DNA of 64,000 nt, from contig JAODTK010001122.1 in assembly GCA_026419785.1 (NCBI GenBank), forward strand, positions 148,042 through 212,041, written 5' to 3'. Positions within the stretch are counted from its first letter, which is position 1, and each line of letters starts with the position of its first letter. The notes below the pieces were generated by a model. It was not told where the DNA came from. It searched no databases and worked only from the letters and a program-made list of their open reading frames with translations. The stretch is from Sclerodactyla briareus. Taxonomy: Eukaryota; Echinodermata; Holothuroidea; Dendrochirotida; Sclerodactylidae. Shown piece by piece: positions 61,271 to 64,000 of this stretch. The position numbers and the translations under genes are program-made.

Positions 61271-63885
61271 CACACACACACCTTGTTATGACCCCATGGT
61301 TAGAAATCGTTCAGTACCGTACCAAAACAATAACCACCACCATTACCCTGGAAGGGACCTCTTCTGTCATAAGTAAGATGTGGGATGCCTTCCTCTGAGC
61401 AAGTCTGAGATAAATCTGAAGGCCCTCATGAGGAGGCAGAGGGGTTCCAGTTGTGCTGAACTGTTTTCCGTCAGATTGAGTTAGGAGTGTACATTCGAGG
61501 TATCAGTGCGTTTTTTTTCTTTCTACAATCACTACAGTCTGCATCCATGTCAGTTCAAATCCAGTGTAGTGTTGCTGCCATCCGTCTCAAAGTCCAGGAT
61601 AGAATGCTAGTTTTTTTTTTTTTTTTTTGGGATAAAAAAACACCTCACTATCTTATCAGGGAGAGTGTTGCCTGTCAGGGGCTGAAAAAAAAAGGTTTAA
61701 ATTTAACTATGGATATAATGGAATTCAATTACAATAAAACGATGTAATAAATATATTTGATAATGAAAATTCAACGAATAATTACCTACTTGTATAATTG
61801 TGACGAAAAAGATGTTAGTACGGTATATACAAATAAATGAAATGAATATTATTTTGTTCTTCGGCCTTTTGACAAGGTTTCCAAAATATTATTTGCAAAT
61901 ATAGCAGTTATCAATTGTTGGCTTGACAGCAGCTTTGTATGCACCTTGCAGGATGCCCTCGGAGTTGGGTGTGTCACATCTGCATACTCATGCGGTCGCA
62001 CTCCCTCCTCTGTTAAACAAAAGCTGTTCTACATATTTGCAAATAATGAGGCAAGCACGGGATTGGAGGACTTAGGTTCTAAACTCACCAGAGCAATTCA
62101 AAGGTGCTCCAAGCGGGTACCAGGACGAGCAGGAAGTCACGGTCCGGCACTCAAGATCAAATGACTGGAAGGTGATCCAACGTGATATGGATCGGTGACG
62201 GTGATCGATCCAAACGGCAGCTAAGGAGGTTGAAGTACTCAGCACCGAAGCCTGGTGAATTGGATGATACCCATCTGACCTGAGAGAACCTCATCGGAAC
62301 TACGAATCGAAATATAGGGGAGAGGTTTGCAAGAAACATTTAGTTTAGAGTGTCTAGCCCAGGTAACTCATATACAGAGTGTAACCAGAAAGCCAAGAAA
62401 GAGGCTTAGTGATTCTGACTGCATTTAGACCTTTCAATTAAAGTTTGTTAACCTCAAAATACCTTTGACCTGACCTAATAACAGTTGGAATCATGTACTC
62501 ATTATGGGGACATACGCCAAGTGTGAGCTACATCCACTCTGCAGTGTCAGTATGAGCTAGCTTCCATTCCTCCGGGTGGGGTCGAGTTATTAGGGAACCA
62601 AGCTGAAAATTGGCCAAATACAATTTTTCACAATTTCCCATTCCTCCCTAAACCTGACCCCAGTCCAATCAAATGACAATAGAGGTTCTTGTACCCACCA
62701 AATTTCACCTGATTGGAACCAAGCATTCTGGACTTCTCACTTCAAAAGTGTGTCAAAACATTGACCTCAGATGACCTGACATGACCCCAAAAAATAGGGT
62801 CATTGTATTCTTATGGGGAACCCACCATACCAAGTATGAAGCTTCTTCCATACAGGTGGGGTCGGGTATGCTCTTCACAAGCCGGCATAACACACACACA
62901 TACCACACACACAACACACACACACACCACACACAATGGTCATGACAATTGGTGCTGTATCCAGGTCTGCGCCCATGCTGGGCTTGAATGGATCGAGCTC
63001 TCTCCCCTGACTTCAGTCAAGGAATCAAAAAAACTGTGAAAGTAGTGTTCAGTGTTCAGTCATGTTCTGCCATTTTCTAGAGGAGACATTTTGGTTTCTT
63101 CTCTAGGCAGAAAAAATCAAATCGGCTGCCAGGTTGGCCGAGTAGTAATAGGGAGAACTTTTCCTCACTTTCGTTTGTTTGGTCTGTGGGGGGAGAGGAC
63201 GCTACATGAATATCAGATATTATTATCAGTAACATCAATTTAGATTGAGGTTCATCCATCGCTAATCCTTGTCCAAAAAATGTGTCAATAGTCCATATCG
63301 CAAATACTGTCGTGCACTGCATGTTGGAAAGAAAGTGTTATTGCTGCAAAAAAGTGCAAGCAAATGTATGGGGAAAAAACATTTTTTGTTTTATGACTGC
63401 TCAGTGTGGAATACATTAACGCATGAAATTGGACATTGTTGAAGACATTATAGGGATCTCGCTCTCTGTGATTTACCATATGATTCCAAGAACAGAAAAA
63501 TTGGATTAAATTGGGAGTGCCTCACAGTTAAGCCATGGGCCTGTTGGCTGAATCGGGGGCTGCTTGAGTAACACCAACCTCAGGTGCGTGAAAACATGTC
63601 ATGCTCGATCGGATATTAGAGTGCGTGCATAACTTTCCAATGGAGTGCATTCAGAAAACCGCCCTCTATATATTTGCGATAAGGGTCTAGAAGCTCTTAC
63701 CAGCGTAGAAGGTAATCTTTAGTCCACGTCCATGACAGATCCATCGCTGGCGAAGATCACCAGGCGGAGTCAGAGCCGATGGAGAAGGACTCCGGCGGGA
63801 CAGTAAGGAGGATTGGGTGATGCGAGAGTCGATTATCGGTGCGCGAGTTTACCCCAGCCCAGTCGATTGTAGTCATATCCAGGTT
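24760..63885 (-). CDS. Large modular lectin-type membrane protein gene (gene B, hypothesis)
   Basis: This is a gene-level span for the minus-strand exons listed separately. Inferred order is CUB, CUB, CTLD x4 with an FN3-like exon among them, FN3, CTLD5, FN3, CUB, linker, SEA, membrane segment and cytoplasmic tail. Shared exon grammar supports one gene: all five CTLDs have the same phase-1 internal intron, and no convincing promoter, signal peptide or gene end interrupts the series. A split into two neighbouring genes is still possible in the 42-48 kb or 60-62 kb stretch. Known families with CTLD plus CUB or FN3 modules act in pathogen recognition, endocytosis or adhesion, so a surface recognition role is inference. 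The 5' end lies beyond 64,000. Confidence 0.55.
25060..27640. other. Gene B intron, nothing coding recognised
   Basis: It contains short tandem phrases around CTCTGTTAACTTATGACAA at 26,515-26,605 and a relative at 27,050-27,110, but no exon. Confidence 0.5.
27740..28049 (-). CDS. Gene B exon: SEA domain C half and probable membrane segment
   Basis: The acceptor TCTTTTCAG is followed by NLKSCLVSTENVDGVVEVTF, then WIRDPTDVDWLV. After a one-base shift it reads IHEEEGIENGGGFDMVLQSV, then RTTSSAFDEPWVIGTTVV. This matches the second half of SEA domains: a beta strand with G-x-V-x-V-x-F, then helix and final strand. The next residues are hydrophobic in more than one frame (GLLRLVLLLVL or GFCGLCYCWYC), so a transmembrane helix probably lies at about 27,750-27,830, though its frame is unresolved. 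The downstream tail exon supports this. Confidence 0.6.
28983..29089 (-). CDS. Gene B exon: SEA domain N half
   Basis: The acceptor CTCCCGTACAG and donor TTCAC|GTGAGT bound an open 107-base exon reading FVGMEEVFKANIASELNAYC, then ADNSGNCLTEPGVTFT. The F-K-x-x-I-x-x-x-L-N-x-Y pattern is the first helix of SEA domains, which sit just outside the membrane and often undergo autoproteolysis. The G-SVVV-type cleavage site is not clearly conserved. It pairs with the exon at 27,740-28,049. Confidence 0.65.
29437..29455. repeat. G-rich tract
   Basis: Seventeen or more G, followed by further G-rich sequence to 29,505, in a gene B intron. Confidence 0.8.
29673..29736 (-). CDS. Gene B small Thr/Ser-rich linker exon
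   Basis: The acceptor TTTTTCGTTGCAG and strong donor TCT|GTGAGT bound 64 bases. With one frame correction it reads VETT then GETVGSATVKIADETAES, a likely flexible linker between CUB and SEA. Uncorrected, every frame contains a stop, so support is moderate at best. Confidence 0.35.
29945..30085. repeat. 47-bp tandem repeat, three copies
   Basis: The unit has GATGACATTACAATAGT, then TGAGGATTCAACAACAACT. Three imperfect copies lie in a gene B intron. Confidence 0.8.
30655..30832 (-). CDS. Gene B exon: CUB domain C half
   Basis: The acceptor CCACCCCTCCAG and donor GAAG|GTAGTT bound a fully open exon: PDFLTVCIGSVPFENTKYTL, then TGSEVPMRSLPAPAW, then FWMFFSSDESVSAAGFSITF. The F-x-S-D-x-S-x-x-x-x-G-F motif is the CUB signature, and the Asp is one of the residues that can bind calcium in such domains. 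It completes the half domain encoded at 32,469-32,641. No frameshift is seen. Confidence 0.8.
32215..32455. repeat. MITE-like element with telomere-like core
   Basis: Outer inverted repeats are ATGATGCATACCCATGTGTT on the left and ACACATGGGTATACATTAT on the right. Between them lie GGGTTAGGGTTAGTGAGGG and the complementary CCCTAACCCCCCCTCC. It lies inside the intron that splits a CUB domain. Confidence 0.65.
32469..32641 (-). CDS. Gene B exon: CUB domain N half
   Basis: The acceptor TTTTATTTTTAG and donor TGG|GTAAGT bound an open exon: SFRECGPDSFTASSGVILSP, then NYPDEYSNSLQCSYFITLPE, then PSKVVKLFIYSVPPGEW. The Cys-Gly start, S-G-x-I-x-S-P-N-Y-P-x-x-Y and C-x-Y/W-x-I features are diagnostic of CUB. 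It joins the C half at 30,655-30,832 to give one domain of about 115 residues. CUB modules are extracellular beta sandwiches used in protein binding. Confidence 0.9.
32792..32812. repeat. (AGAT)n microsatellite
   Basis: Five AGAT units in a row within a gene B intron. Confidence 0.9.
33240..33665. repeat. 230-bp direct tandem duplication
   Basis: The block starting TTATAACAGGCAGGGGATG and running through TGACTCATCTATGGGCAGC to ACCTTGTGAAG is present at about 33,247-33,420 and again at 33,476-33,652, over 90 percent alike by eye. Confidence 0.85.
34597..34752 (-). CDS. Gene B exon: FN3 domain C half
   Basis: The acceptor GAAATCTTTGCAG and donor ATCAA|GTAAGT bound one open frame: SDSRGRRTKKRLFRTREELE, then PSETYVFDIAAYTTYATLPA, then TGTTARVTTPS. 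L-x-P-x-T/E-x-Y-x-F-x-I-x-A-Y is the FN3 strand-F motif, and TTARVTTPS is the usual last strand. It completes the half domain at 37,064-37,208. Confidence 0.8.
35581..37063 (-). repeat. Exon-end minisatellite, about 16 units of 100 bp
   Basis: Each unit on the minus strand holds the end of the FN3 exon (EFSCEVLGYIIYIQLG), a donor-like CAG|GTGAGT and about 35 bases of intron. Units start near 35,613, 35,713, 35,815, 35,914, 36,015 and so on to 37,080, with drift and indels. The array lies just inside the intron after the genuine exon copy. Confidence 0.9.
37064..37208 (-). CDS. Gene B exon: FN3 domain N half
   Basis: The acceptor TTGCCTGCAG leads to SEPPPPPSGCLSDPNTVQLT, then WITS. A one-base shift then gives EYSCEVLGYIIYIQLG, the T-V-Q-L-T-W and G-Y-I-I-Y strands of an FN3 domain. 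The donor site reads CAG|GCGAGT, with GC instead of GT, while most minisatellite units copied from it read GTGAGT. FN3 domains are extracellular spacer or ligand-binding modules. Confidence 0.7.
37530..37633 (-). CDS. Gene B exon: CTLD5 C half
   Basis: The acceptor CACCTTGCAG begins at the shared phase (G|GA, then LFDRATEG). It reads LFDRATEGDYRWVPCDPLEG, and after one shift DNWASDNPRPP before the donor CCAG|GTAAGC. The G-L-x-D-x-x-x-E-G-x-Y-x-W pattern is the middle of a C-type lectin fold, followed by N-W-x-x-x-x-P. The end of the domain (D-C ... W-x-D-x-x-C) should be on a further exon that I did not find. Confidence 0.7.
38222..38580 (+). repeat. SINE with tRNA-Ser/Leu-like head
   Basis: Near the start AATGGCAGAGTGG acts as an A box and GGGTTCAAATTCCC as a B box. 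The body carries CCAGTGGATTTGTGCATGGG and ends near AGCCAGGGTTTTTCTGATG. A headless relative is at 12,800. Confidence 0.65.
38870..39035. repeat. 80-bp direct duplication
   Basis: The phrase from TACACTGATAAA through TTCTAGTGGAAAGTTT to CCCCACTTACAAAACGT occurs twice, making an open frame of 175 codons that is not otherwise gene-like. Confidence 0.85.
39385..39579 (-). CDS. Gene B exon: CTLD5 N half
   Basis: The acceptor CCCTTTATCCAG and donor CTTG|GTGAGT bound 195 bases, the same size as the other CTLD N-half exons. It reads LVVSEDGLVLAITKTK, a TGA at 39,528-39,530 where the family has Cys before Tyr, then YSLGPRSEAGRMARLDCQSV and QDGDLTVFETEEEWDLFNIL. A one-base shift gives the W-W-L-G ending at the phase-1 junction. 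W/A-x-x-x-C and L-x-x-x-E-T-x-x-E are CTLD hallmarks. Confidence 0.7.
40905..41137. repeat. MITE-like hairpin element
   Basis: Long terminal inverted repeats: left CTTTTGTTACCCTTGTAGTA and GCCATCCTGAACTCTTTAT, right ATAAAGAGTCAGGATGGC and TACTACAAGTATAACAAAAG. Total length is about 230 bases with a short centre. Confidence 0.8.
41253..41541 (-). CDS. Gene B exon: complete FN3 domain
   Basis: After the acceptor CCTCACTAG the N-terminal third is recovered over several frames (SATDSESIQ, then a V-P-G-A region). It then runs open: GYRVSTQPNPVALDVSCADT, TSLTITGLEDDTKYWVSVGA, YTYLKICPYINDTTVTTPSE. G-Y-R-V, the L-T-I-T-G-L strand E and T-K-Y-W-V-S-V-x-A strand F are classic FN3. The donor is unclear, perhaps a GC site. 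Confidence 0.85.
42365..42700 (-). repeat. tRNA-derived SINE with poly(A) tail, minus orientation
   Basis: On the minus strand the head reads GCATAGTTGTTAGAGCGCGG (A box) and CCGGGCTTCGAGCC (B box). The 3' end reads GAATAGGTTCGATCCTTGCT, then CGGCAAGGATACATT and an A run, resembling a second tRNA T-arm. The GC content is higher than the surroundings, which fits a recent insert. Confidence 0.7.
42710..43720. other. Gene B intron, nothing recognised
   Basis: No exon, RNA gene or known repeat was seen in this stretch on either strand. Confidence 0.45.
43724..43927 (-). CDS. Gene B exon: CTLD4 C half
   Basis: The acceptor TTTTCCTCGACAG begins at the shared phase and reads YNGHSHRGEPSAGWTCDAAT in the CTLD frame. 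After frame shifts it reads QPRYFAGANWELGQP, then DEHVDDQDC, then IMTNSGMYNDWDCLEQ. N-W-x-x-G-Q-P (the sugar-binding loop position), D-D-Q-D-C and the S-G-x-Y-N-D-W-D-C ending are textbook CTLD elements. Mannose-type EPN or galactose-type QPD specificity cannot be fixed because the shift falls right at the loop. Confidence 0.75.
44936..45120 (-). CDS. Gene B exon: CTLD4 N half
   Basis: The acceptor CTCGTCTTAG is followed by PCPDGWV, then in the next frame YLNRCYRFGTLPQELLDARD and GLRSIEEN, then DLFVIETAQRTLPLGTDP. It ends at the phase-1 donor GATCG|GTGAGT with L-I-G. C-P-D-G-W, C-Y-R-F and the L-x-V-I-E-T core give a clear CTLD N half. Three frame corrections are needed. Confidence 0.7.
45250..45385. 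repeat. 20-bp minisatellite (ATCAGGCCTGATAGGA)
   Basis: Six or seven imperfect units of AGGAATCAGGCCTGAT lie in the intron upstream of CTLD4. The unit contains the palindrome TCAGGCCTGA. Confidence 0.85.
45595..45632. repeat. Poly-A tract
   Basis: About 35 A with two T interruptions, in a gene B intron. Confidence 0.9.
45890..46460. repeat. AT-rich satellite, roughly 95-bp units, second locus
   Basis: Units carry TGGACCTCCAGTGACC, CATGATGAAAAAAATC, CATACCCACCAGGTTTCATG and TGCAAAATATGCAAATTAG, the complement of the family at 9,880-10,700. A poly-T run at 46,269 interrupts it. Confidence 0.7.
46540..46690 (-). CDS. Possible gene B exon, domain unknown
   Basis: An open minus-strand frame reads RYKWCTVMGSHADTAYTFQP, then GRGPLTHYSDIDQTQW. 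Composition is protein-like and the position between CTLD4 and CTLD3 fits, but splice borders are unclear. Confidence 0.25.
47870..48060 (-). CDS. Possible gene B exon, domain unknown
   Basis: The minus strand reads GLLPCDQCYRIMAESLHHF and continues open to 47,870. C-x-x-C-Y-R-I could be the start of a lectin-like module, but the rest does not follow the pattern. Borders are not clear. Confidence 0.25.
48674..48817 (-). CDS. Gene B exon: CTLD3 C half
   Basis: The acceptor CTCGATGACAG begins at the shared phase and the exon is open throughout: LSDRASEGMYYWPDCSTQSN, then FTMNNWDLQQPSDSEGSENC, then VVSKRTPS. G-L-S-D-x-x-x-E-G-x-Y-x-W, N-W-x-x-x-Q-P-S and E-N-C-V-V define the second half of a CTLD. 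The donor after CCAA is a weak GTTAAT. Confidence 0.85.
49650..49835 (-). CDS. Gene B exon: CTLD3 N half
   Basis: It reads LCDDGYLVGSYACYKFVSTE, then in the next frame ARKECQKRFSDLASS, then DDADELEFIVDRAG. It ends with W-W-L-G at the phase-1 donor CTCG|GTAGTG. The A-R-K-E-C and F-S-D-L-A-S segments are standard CTLD helix 1 to strand 2. The acceptor region lacks a clean AG, perhaps another base error. Confidence 0.7.
50070..50520 (-). mobile_element. LINE ORF2 C-terminal fragment, second copy
   Basis: It matches the 19,040-19,480 part of the CR1/L2-like LINE: ATACAATCTACAGCGAGTAAC, the block around TTGAGGTGGTGCC, and AGGATACTAATTAAT near its right end. It is truncated at both ends. Confidence 0.8.
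50806..51100 (-). CDS. Gene B exon: probable FN3-like domain
   Basis: The acceptor AATTTCACCATCCAG and donor CTGC|GTAGTG bound 295 bases, about the size of the complete FN3 exon at 41,253. One frame is open throughout (YVLEDQYPSNFDFMITSTLT, then VSDGLNPEIVAQREGGTSVG). Stitching frames gives GYKVFCLGW, GTSVGVTNHGP and YNTYGTSQGLGAIQLCTTT, which fit FN3 strands C, E and F-G. The domain call is moderate. Confidence 0.45.
51230..51770. repeat. GTCA-rich satellite, second locus, opposite orientation
   Basis: It contains AATAGGGTCATGTACTCAT, CATACCGAGTACGAGCTTC, AGGGTTCCTGTACTCCCCAT and ends at a (CA)n run near 51,752. Words are complements of the array at 20,850. Confidence 0.8.
52770..52972 (-). 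CDS. Gene B exon: CTLD2 C half
   Basis: The acceptor CAACTCATTCCAG begins at the shared phase: LNDLSVESNT. In shifted frames it continues WTDCSSYQG, then NWGRRWPSGQDCGTLTTTGQ, then KKDYICEIVPKR to the donor AAAC|GTGAGT. G-L-N-D, W-x-D, N-W, D-C-G-x-L, G-Q-W and Y-I-C-E follow the CTLD order to its very end, so this half is complete apart from frame errors. Confidence 0.75.
53115..53350 (-). repeat. tRNA-derived SINE, minus orientation
   Basis: The minus strand starts GGAGGCAGATTATCTCAGTT, then GGTAGAGCTCCAGACTGC. It has a B-box region GAGTTTGAAAGCCC and the family body TCTCACGTTACCCACAAGAG, then TTTTGGGAAGTCCTCGGGGG. Confidence 0.8.
54347..54560 (-). CDS. Gene B exon: CTLD2 N half
   Basis: The acceptor TCCTAATCATTCAG leads to GYCPQGTQRTRPWLLTG, then VEPTLTWQRCHGCVSGR. 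A one-base shift gives DDPDISSRVIETQAEVDYLI, then SALGLLTLLDRLIYIG at the shared junction. T-W-Q-R-C-H and V-I-E-T-Q-A-E-V-D-Y-L-I are the W-x-x-A/C-x-x-x and L-x-x-I-x-x-x-x-E motifs. The donor needs removal of one G. Confidence 0.75.
55610..55850 (-). mobile_element. LINE ORF2 C-terminal remnant
   Basis: The minus-strand frame reads KTVRDENCFNSVFPVLGIWN, then SPTVNCFKRLLLSHLYMTSF. The W-N-x-x-x-x-S-P-T-V-x-x-F-K-x-x-L-x-x-H-L pattern is typical of non-LTR ORF2 C termini. It is short and isolated. Confidence 0.5.
56477..56634 (-). CDS. Gene B exon, domain unknown
   Basis: Strong borders: acceptor CAACTCTTGTTACAG and donor CACAG|GTACGT. The most protein-like frame reads WCYVHDSKGYKASPPLQPYR, then YGLTPSASDRIEKLRRENGV and HVVLSHR, but has a TAG three codons from the acceptor. 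It lies between CTLD1 and CTLD2. Confidence 0.45.
56842..56987. repeat. Poly-C (poly-G on gene strand) tract, about 146 bases
   Basis: Uninterrupted C apart from single A at 56,902 and 56,930. The nascent gene B transcript would carry a G run of this length. Open frames of poly-Pro or poly-Gly here are artefacts of the repeat. Confidence 0.95.
57800..58035 (-). mobile_element. LINE ORF2 C-terminal remnant
   Basis: The minus strand, over two frames, reads ESFRTLPFVDASQQKLSMLP and FQGHLRRHLFIL, like the C-terminal F-K-x-x-L-K-x-H-L-F block. It is followed by a GGAGAAGGCGCTTTATTAAT tail resembling the SINE/LINE 3' end. Confidence 0.4.
58558..58757 (-). CDS. Gene B exon: CTLD1 C half
   Basis: The acceptor CACATCAAACAG begins at the shared phase and is open: YLRCPIERSVFHTDCLTKIS, then AAMDAANWKATRPTGSNQVG, DHDGVAILGENDAGYSADFN, CCQDE and TAA at 58,558. 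N-W-x-x-x-x-P, D-G-V-A-I-L and D-F-N-C align with the end of a CTLD. After the TAA the frame gives I-F-C, matching the usual Y-I-C-E ending, so the stop probably falls one residue inside the domain rather than marking the gene end. Confidence 0.75.
59180..59370 (-). pseudogene. Partial duplicate of CTLD1 N-half exon end
   Basis: Positions 59,248-59,334 match 59,735-59,812, including the coding words ahead of GGTCACTGGATTGGTA and the intron start CCACAGCCAG. The flank 59,180-59,250 matches 59,378-59,445. The CTLD N terminus is missing, so it is a relic. Confidence 0.7.
59443..59728. mobile_element. hAT-like MITE
   Basis: Termini CAGGGTTCC and, inverted, GGTACCCTG, with subterminal words TTTCCATGAC repeated near both ends (59,475-59,515 and 59,687-59,717). 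The paralogous segment at 59,180-59,370 lacks it and acts as an empty site. CAGGG ends are usual for hAT elements. A clean 8-bp target duplication is not certain. Confidence 0.6.
59769..59964 (-). CDS. Gene B exon: CTLD1 N half
   Basis: Fully open exon with acceptor CTCTAATCTCTCAG and donor ATTG|GTAGGT: INCHEGTLSNGSCGPDCYKF, GSMARTWQAARQDCRTTPNA, DLVIIENAIENRFIRDMSGG, EDHWI and the first base of Gly. C-Y-K-F, W-Q-A-A-R-Q-D-C, D-L-V-I-I-E-N and H-W-I-G are complete CTLD motifs. This is the cleanest lectin exon in the window and fixes the exon grammar used for the others. Confidence 0.92.
60854..60883. repeat. (CA)n microsatellite
   Basis: About fourteen CA units in a gene B intron. Confidence 0.9.
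61235..61281. repeat. (CA)n microsatellite
   Basis: About twenty CA units with an AACACAC interruption. Confidence 0.9.
61945..62009 (-). CDS. Possible short gene B exon
   Basis: The acceptor TTTGTTTAACAG and donor CAAG|GTGCAT bound 65 open bases reading EGVRPHEYADVTHPTPRASC. An alternative frame (CDTPNSEGILQGAYKA) resembles the end of a CUB domain. The identity is unresolved. Confidence 0.3.
62089..62279 (-). CDS. Gene B exon: CUB domain N half
   Basis: The acceptor GAGGTTCTCTCAG and donor CTCTG|GTGAGT bound 191 bases. It reads VRWVSSNSPG,FGAEYFNLLSC in one frame, then PSPIHITLDH. After shifts it reads TFQSFDLEC and RDRDFLLVLVPAWSTFELL. S-S-N-S-P-G-x-x-x-x-Y-x-N-x-x-x-C, I-T-L and F-D-L-E ... 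D-F-L-x-V follow the CUB strand order. Two frame corrections are needed. Confidence 0.6.
62390..62960. repeat. GTCA-rich satellite, third locus
   Basis: It contains GGAATCATGTACTCATTAT, GACCTCAGATGACCTGACATG, TTCTTATGGGGAACC and GGTGGGGTCGGGT and ends in CA-rich microsatellite at 62,889-62,936 followed by GGTCATGACAATTGGTGCTG. It has the same family and the same CA border as the 51,230 copy. Confidence 0.8.
63701..63885 (-). CDS. Gene B exon: CUB domain C half
   Basis: The acceptor CTGCATCTCACAG and donor GCTG|GTAAGA bound an exon reading NLDMTTIDWAGVNSRTDNRL, then SHHPILLTVPPESFSIGSDS. One shift near 63,760 and a second near 63,720 recover VIFASDGSVMD and GLKITFYA. F-A-S-D-G-S ... G-x-K-I-T-F is the CUB signature. 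Its N half must lie beyond the right edge, so the gene continues out of the window. Confidence 0.7.
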
Positions 63886-64000
63886 CTGTGAGATGCAGAA
63901 AAAATCCCAAAATTTAGTGAAAAAAACATCCCAAACCTTGTTGCGGTTGGCTTTACTGCTTGCAAGTCCACAGTATTGCGTGAAAGTTCCCCATTACCAT

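Overview
The window looks like draft nuclear DNA from an invertebrate deuterostome, most likely an echinoderm. The evidence is exons with GT-AG borders, tRNA-derived SINEs, truncated LINEs, satellites, and extracellular modules (CUB, C-type lectin, FN3, SEA) typical of those animals. The species assignment is inference. There is no sign of prokaryotic genes, CRISPR or integrated viruses.

Layout: (1) 664-12,624, plus strand: about twelve candidate exons of a large conserved protein that I do not recognise, ending at a TAA at 12,622-12,624. (2) 12,625-24,750: repeat-rich intergenic DNA between two convergent genes. It holds SINEs, a 2.2-kb tandem duplication carrying LINE ends and an inverted repeat, a LINE reverse transcriptase fragment, and a GTCA-rich satellite. 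(3) 24,760 to the right edge, minus strand: a series of exons best explained as one very large type I membrane protein gene. Its 5' end, including any signal peptide, lies outside the window.

Read from high to low coordinates, the minus-strand exons give CUB (C half), CUB (N half), CTLD1, CTLD2, FN3-like, CTLD3, CTLD4, FN3, CTLD5, FN3, CUB, a short linker, SEA, a probable membrane segment and a tyrosine-containing cytoplasmic tail. Each C-type lectin domain is split over two exons by an intron at the same point and in the same phase: a Gly codon just after the W-I or W-L motif. This argues for serial duplication of a two-exon cassette. One intron, inside the FN3 domain next to CTLD5, contains about 16 copies of a roughly 100-bp unit made from the end of the upstream FN3 exon and its splice donor.

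The reading frames of both genes are broken often by one-base shifts and occasional in-frame stops, while domain residues and splice borders stay conserved. Uncorrected assembly errors explain this better than gene death, but I cannot separate the two. Exon boundaries are read by eye, and assigning all minus-strand exons to one gene is a hypothesis. If it is right, the product is a cell-surface lectin-type receptor or adhesion protein.
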